Below, piece by piece: positions 60,190 to 64,000 of a stretch of 64,000 nucleotides of DNA. This stretch comes from Flavobacterium sp. ASW18X. Its GTDB lineage: Bacteria > Bacteroidota > Bacteroidia > Flavobacteriales > Flavobacteriaceae. The notes beneath the pieces are model-generated. The model did no database searches. It had not been told where the DNA came from and worked only from the letters and a program-made list of their open reading frames with translations. The stretch covers positions 39,147 through 103,146 of the forward strand of contig NZ_SWKK01000017.1 in NCBI RefSeq assembly GCF_005144745.1, read 5' to 3'. Both the position numbers and the translations under genes were made by a program. The first letter of the stretch is position 1. Each line of letters begins with the position of its first letter.

Positions 60190-63100
60190 ATGAAAAAAGT
60201 TTTACTCACGGGCCTTATTTGTATGTTGACTATGATGTCTGCATTTGCCCAAGTAACCACATCTAACATCAGGGGTACTGTTACTGATGATTTAGGCGAG
60301 CCTTTGTTAGGGGCTAATGTAATTGCAGTACATACTCCCACAGGAACAAATTACGGAGCTATTACTAATGAAGAAGGTAGGTTCAATTTATTAAACCTAC
60401 GTGTAGGTGGTCCTTATGAGGTCAGTATTTCTTACGTTGGTTTTAAAACCCAAAACCAGAATGATGTTTTTCTTTCCTTAGGTAAGACCTTTAACATTAA
60501 TGTAAAGTTGGTAGAAGATAGTCAGCAATTAGAAGAAGTTGTTGTAGTATCTGACCAATCTGGAACCTTTGGTAGTGACCGCACAGGTTCAGAAACCAAT
60601 GTAGGTAGAAGAGAATTACAACGTTTGCCAACTATTTCTAGATCTGCAGCTGATTTTACAAGATTAGAGCCAAGTGCTTCCTCGCCAACTTCTGGTGATG
60701 GTGGCGCTTCTTTTGGTGGTAGAAATGATCAATACAATAACTTTTCTTTAGACGGTGCATTTTTTGCCAACCCCTTTGGTTTAGATGCTCCAACGCCAGG
60801 AGGCCAAACAGGTGCACAACCTATTTCTTTGGATGCTATTGATCAAATACAAGTATCCTTAGCGCCTTATGATGTTACCCAATCTGGATTTACGGGTGCA
60901 ACGGTTAATGCTGTTACAAAAAGTGGAACCAATGAAATAAAAGGTACTGTTTATGGCTTTTATAGAGATGAAAGCATGACAGGTAAAAAAATAAAAGGAG
61001 AAGATGCAGTAAGGCCAGATTTAAAGCAAAATCAATACGGGGTTAGTATCGGTGGGCCTATTGTTAAGGACAAATTATTTTTCTTTGCTAATTTTGAAAA
61101 AGACGAAAGGTCAGACTTAGGAACCAGCGGTTTTGTACCTAATACAGGTTCTGGCTCTATGAGTGAATCTAGAGTTTCAGAAGCAGATTTAATATCTGTA
61201 TCTAATGCATTAGCAACATTGGGTTATGATACAGGGCGATATGAAGGTTTTACCTACGGTTCTGAATCAACTAAAGGTATTTTTAAATTAGATTGGAATA
61301 TTAATGATAACAATCGTTTAGCGGTTATTTATAATTTTCTCAATGCATCTAAAGAAAAACCAGCACACCCAACAGCATTAGGAGTTAGAGGGCCTAGTTT
61401 GCAAACCTTGCAATTTGAAAATTCTGGATACGAAATTAACAACAAAATACAAAGTGTACAAGTAGAGTTAAATTCTACCTTGTCTAACGAAGTCACCAAC
61501 AAACTTCAGGTGGGTTATACACATTTTGACGATTTTAGAAATCCATTATCATCTCCAGCTCCAAGTATTTTAATAAACAACAACGGGTCTAGTTATATTG
61601 TTGCTGGTCATGAGCCATTTTCTATTAACAATAGATTGGACCAGAAAGTATTTCAGTTGACTAATAACATGAACATTTTTAAAGGAAACCATACGTATAC
61701 TGTTGGTTTTTCTTTTGAAAAATTTCAGTTCGATAATTCTTTTAATTTAGGAGTTTACGGAGGTACATTTGGTTTTGATGTAAACAATACACCAGGTAAT
61801 TTTGGTGATGACAGACCGTTTGCATCTGTAGAAGAATTTTTAAGCTATGCGCAACCAGGTGGTTTGATAGATAATTTGTTAGCTGGAGCACAAGCTACGT
61901 TCAATGGTAGTAGTGGTATAGAAGATGGTCAGCCTGGCGGTTGGGCATTGGCAGAAACTAATGTAGGTCAATTATCTTTCTACGTGCAAGATGATTGGAA
62001 TGTTACGGACGATTTTAAATTATCGTACGGGGTGCGTTTTGATAAGCCTTTGTATTTTGATACGGCTGATAAAATTCGTGAAAATATAGATAGAGGTAAA
62101 GTATACATTCCGGGTATACCATATTTTAACCCTAATACCAATGAAGAAGTATTTTTAGATTCTGAGCAATTACCAAGTAATAAGTTCCTAATTTCTCCGC
62201 GTTTAGGATTTAATTGGGATGTTAATGGAGAAAATAGAACACAATTAAGAGGTGGTAGCGGTGTATTTACTGGTCGTTTTCCGTTTGTTTGGTTGGGTAA
62301 CCAAGTACAAGGTTTAGATGTTTTCTTTTATCAATTGGTAGACCCAGATTATGAGTGGCCACAAGTATGGAGAACCAATCTTGGTTTAGATCATAGATTT
62401 GATAATGATATTATCTTAACAACAGATGTATCTTACACCAAAGATATCAACGCAGCACACGTACAGAACTGGGGATTAAGAAATCCATCTCTAATGTTAA
62501 ATGCACCAGGAGACAACAGACCTTACTATGCAGCAGAAGATAAGGGGAATAATGCTTACGTGTTTACCAATTCTGATAAAGGTAGAATCTGGAATGCGTC
62601 TGTAAAAGCACAGAAAACGTTTAGCAACGGTCTATATGCAAGCGTAGCGTATAACTATTTAAATGCTAAGGAAGTAAATTCTATTGAGGCAGAAATTACA
62701 GGAGACGCGTTCGATTTTAACCCAAACACGGGTAATGCAAACAATGATGTATTGTCTTATTCTAAGTACGGAGACAATCATAGATTTATAGGGGTAGCTT
62801 CTAAACAATTTAAGTATGGGTCTAATGACAAATGGGCAACCACAATCTCTGCATTTATGGAATATGCTAGAGGCGGTCGTTTTAACTACACTTATGCAGG
62901 CAATATAAATAATGATTCTTCTTTCCAGAATAATGACTTAATTTATATTCCTACTGCCGCAGAAGTACAGCAAATGCAGTTTGTAGACCCAAGCATGGCT
63001 TCAAGTTTTGAAGCTTACATTCAGCAAGATGATTATTTGAGTGATAATAGAGGTTCTTTTATGGAGCGTTATGGTGCTTTATCTCCATGGAGAAGCAGAG

Positions 63101-63381
63101 CAGATGTACGTTTATTGCAAGACTATAATTTTACTGTAGGTGGTAAAACTAATACCATTCAGTTAAGTTTAGATATCTTGAACTTTGGTAACTTATTAAG
63201 TTCTGATTGGGGTGTAATTCAAGTGCCTAGAAACTTAAATCCTATCTCAGTAGTAAGCGTAGATGAAAATCAGGTTCCTACGTTTAGTTTTGATCAGTCA
63301 GTAGAAGAAACGTTTGGTTTTGACCAGAGTTTATTATCTAGATGGCAAGCACAAGTTGGTTTACGTTACATATTTAACTAA
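60190..63381 (+). CDS. Oar-like TonB-dependent receptor with carboxypeptidase-like domain
   Basis: A 1063-residue outer-membrane protein. Signal peptide (about 1-20, ending AFAQ), CarboxypepD_reg domain (about 25-112: IRGTVTDDLGEPLLGANVIA and SYVGFKTQNQ), TonB plug (about 120-235, with IDQIQVSLAPYDVTQSGFTG) and a long barrel (about 260-1063) ending WQAQVGLRYIFN, with a terminal aromatic pattern typical for outer-membrane barrels. The length and domain order fit Oar-like receptors of Bacteroidota (adhesion/protein or peptide import). No SusD-like partner follows within the window, so it is not a SusCD glycan pair. It is flanked by terminators on both sides. Confidence 0.88.
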   Translation: MKKVLLTGLICMLTMMSAFAQVTTSNIRGTVTDDLGEPLLGANVIAVHTPTGTNYGAITNEEGRFNLLNLRVGGPYEVSISYVGFKTQNQNDVFLSLGKTFNINVKLVEDSQQLEEVVVVSDQSGTFGSDRTGSETNVGRRELQRLPTISRSAADFTRLEPSASSPTSGDGGASFGGRNDQYNNFSLDGAFFANPFGLDAPTPGGQTGAQPISLDAIDQIQVSLAPYDVTQSGFTGATVNAVTKSGTNEIKGTVYGFYRDESMTGKKIKGEDAVRPDLKQNQYGVSIGGPIVKDKLFFFANFEKDERSDLGTSGFVPNTGSGSMSESRVSEADLISVSNALATLGYDTGRYEGFTYGSESTKGIFKLDWNINDNNRLAVIYNFLNASKEKPAHPTALGVRGPSLQTLQFENSGYEINNKIQSVQVELNSTLSNEVTNKLQVGYTHFDDFRNPLSSPAPSILINNNGSSYIVAGHEPFSINNRLDQKVFQLTNNMNIFKGNHTYTVGFSFEKFQFDNSFNLGVYGGTFGFDVNNTPGNFGDDRPFASVEEFLSYAQPGGLIDNLLAGAQATFNGSSGIEDGQPGGWALAETNVGQLSFYVQDDWNVTDDFKLSYGVRFDKPLYFDTADKIRENIDRGKVYIPGIPYFNPNTNEEVFLDSEQLPSNKFLISPRLGFNWDVNGENRTQLRGGSGVFTGRFPFVWLGNQVQGLDVFFYQLVDPDYEWPQVWRTNLGLDHRFDNDIILTTDVSYTKDINAAHVQNWGLRNPSLMLNAPGDNRPYYAAEDKGNNAYVFTNSDKGRIWNASVKAQKTFSNGLYASVAYNYLNAKEVNSIEAEITGDAFDFNPNTGNANNDVLSYSKYGDNHRFIGVASKQFKYGSNDKWATTISAFMEYARGGRFNYTYAGNINNDSSFQNNDLIYIPTAAEVQQMQFVDPSMASSFEAYIQQDDYLSDNRGSFMERYGALSPWRSRADVRLLQDYNFTVGGKTNTIQLSLDILNFGNLLSSDWGVIQVPRNLNPISVVSVDENQVPTFSFDQSVEETFGFDQSLLSRWQAQVGLRYIFN

Positions 63382-63410
63382 GCGAAGTCAACTAATTAAA
63401 TAAAGAAAAC

Positions 63411-63439
63411 CCCTAACCGAAAGGTTAGGGTTTTTTTTT
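63411..63439 (+). terminator. Terminator of the Oar-like receptor gene
   Basis: An 8-bp stem CCCTAACC/GGTTAGGG (63411-63418 with 63423-63430, 4-base loop) followed by nine T on the plus strand. Confidence 0.88.
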
Positions 63440-63540
63440 GTTTGTAAATGGGTTAAGAGCTTTAAGTAAACGAGTAGTTGAACGAAAATAATTGCTATTC
63501 TTACGGTATGGTGTTATGTTTGGAAATTGCAAATGATGAG

Positions 63541-64000
63541 ATGAAAAATTTAATATTGTTTTTTTTCTGTGCCATGGGAAGTTTTGGTTATGGCCAAGGC
63601 ACTGTATTTTCTCATATTGACCCTACAAGATTTTATGAAGATAATGCGTATGATGTTAATCAGTCTACTACCGCATATGAAAGTGGAATTAGATTTTATG
63701 GTAATGATAATGCTGAACGTTTTGTTACGGGCAATACTACAGTAATAAAATGGGATGCGTATTTTGGTTGGGCAGAGGATGGCACACCTATCAGATGGAA
63801 TTGCGAGCCATACTGGTTATCAAATAGATATGATTTTTATCAAGAGATTAATTTCTTTGATTATATAGAGGAGTATGATGCAGGAACTTGTGGAGGAGTT
63901 GATGTGAAAGCCATTTTCATGCCCGATATGGAAGTCGTTAGCGATGTAAATACTTGTGGTCCCTTATTTGAAGAAATAAACACACCAAAGCCAAATTTTC
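63541..64000 (+). CDS. Secreted protein of unknown function, cut by the window end
   Basis: An open frame of 153 complete codons that continues past 64000 without a stop. MKNLILFFFCAMGSFGYGQ is a signal peptide (cleavage near residue 19). The mature part is rich in Tyr, Asn, Asp and Trp (TTVIKWDAYFGWAEDGTPIR, RWNCEPYWLSNRYDF) and contains three Cys, at about residues 86, 116 and 139. I recognise no domain. It could be a surface or type IX-secreted protein, for which the C-terminal signal would have to be checked outside the window. Confidence 0.6.
   Translation, partial: MKNLILFFFCAMGSFGYGQGTVFSHIDPTRFYEDNAYDVNQSTTAYESGIRFYGNDNAERFVTGNTTVIKWDAYFGWAEDGTPIRWNCEPYWLSNRYDFYQEINFFDYIEEYDAGTCGGVDVKAIFMPDMEVVSDVNTCGPLFEEINTPKPNF

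Noticed and set aside
63280..63345. Repeated FDQS motif near the end of the Oar-like receptor
   Set aside because: Two copies of a four to six residue motif in a barrel loop; no DNA-level repeat array.
1..64000. Search by eye for tRNA, rRNA, CRISPR, insertion sequence, integrase and defence genes
   Set aside because: No cloverleaf with a T-loop motif, no spaced direct repeats, no transposase or integrase motifs and no known defence domains were seen. A tRNAscan or repeat search would be needed to exclude short or degenerate examples.

Overview
This 64 kb window is an AT-rich, gene-dense chromosomal segment of a member of the Bacteroidota, most likely a marine Flavobacteriaceae (the Cellulophaga/Maribacter/Zobellia type of genome is a guess at genus level). 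The evidence is the promoter type (TTG, about 19 bases, TAnnTTTG), the absence of clear Shine-Dalgarno sequences, lipoproteins with an Asp/Lys-rich stretch after the lipobox Cys, TonB-dependent receptors with carboxypeptidase-like N-terminal domains, and many flavobacterial signature families (DUF4199 beside a glycosyltransferase, DUF4252, DUF6263, GlmU-like PF13562 protein, SerB-SerA fusion, 950-residue CarB). I see no rRNA or tRNA gene, insertion sequence, prophage, integrase, CRISPR array or origin. Most of the window is core genome.

Layout. 1-4.5 kb: rRNA m5C methyltransferase, Asp-box lipoprotein, desaturase and cupin genes. 4.5-6.1 kb: an ECF sigma operon with an anti-sigma-like membrane protein and a Spy-like periplasmic protein. 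6.2-11.4 kb: MsbA-type exporter, phosphohexomutase, GtrB-like glycosyltransferase and DUF4199 protein. 11.5-18.4 kb: L31 type B, GlmU-like protein, MtaB, GNAT protein, hydrolase, lytic transglycosylase, TPR protein, DUF6263 protein and L34. 18.5-25.2 kb: carB and the oxidative pentose-phosphate genes gnd, zwf and pgl. 25.2-27.5 kb: thioesterase, small membrane protein, RmuC. 27.5-34 kb: a vitamin B12 uptake locus, with an ABC importer on one strand and a cobalamin riboswitch, BtuB-like receptor and beta-propeller lipoprotein on the other. 34-38.4 kb: an S41 peptidase, then a second ECF sigma operon with three DUF4252 proteins. 38.5-43.7 kb: MscS channel, purB, sirtuin, TrmH, SRPBCC and VOC proteins. 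44-49.7 kb: surface amylase, carboxypeptidase-like repeat protein, DEAD-box helicase, RdgB, membrane methyltransferase. 49.8-58.7 kb: SerB-SerA fusion, a sensor stub without an ATPase domain, RlmH, NadC, BrkB, DUF2147 protein, PriA and a LytTR regulator. 58.9-64 kb: rpsF-rpsR-rplI, a large Oar-like TonB-dependent receptor and the start of a secreted protein cut by the window end.

How the parts work together. The B12 locus is the most coherent accessory system: outer-membrane capture (propeller lipoprotein plus receptor), periplasmic binding protein, permease and ATPase, with only the outer-membrane half behind the visible riboswitch. The two ECF operons each couple a sigma factor to a membrane protein and to exported small proteins, so both look like envelope-responsive circuits. 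gnd faces zwf-pgl divergently, which groups the three oxidative pentose-phosphate enzymes. SerB and SerA are fused, so the first and last steps of serine synthesis lie on one chain.

I did not find a clearly new defence or mobile system. The items best worth following are the Calx-beta/propeller lipoprotein under B12 control, the PilJ-DHp stub without a kinase domain preceded by a long hairpin at its start codon, the zinc-ligand-free sirtuin, the DUF4252 triplet, and the structured leader of the DEAD-box helicase. Domain and family names come from recognition by eye, not from a database search.
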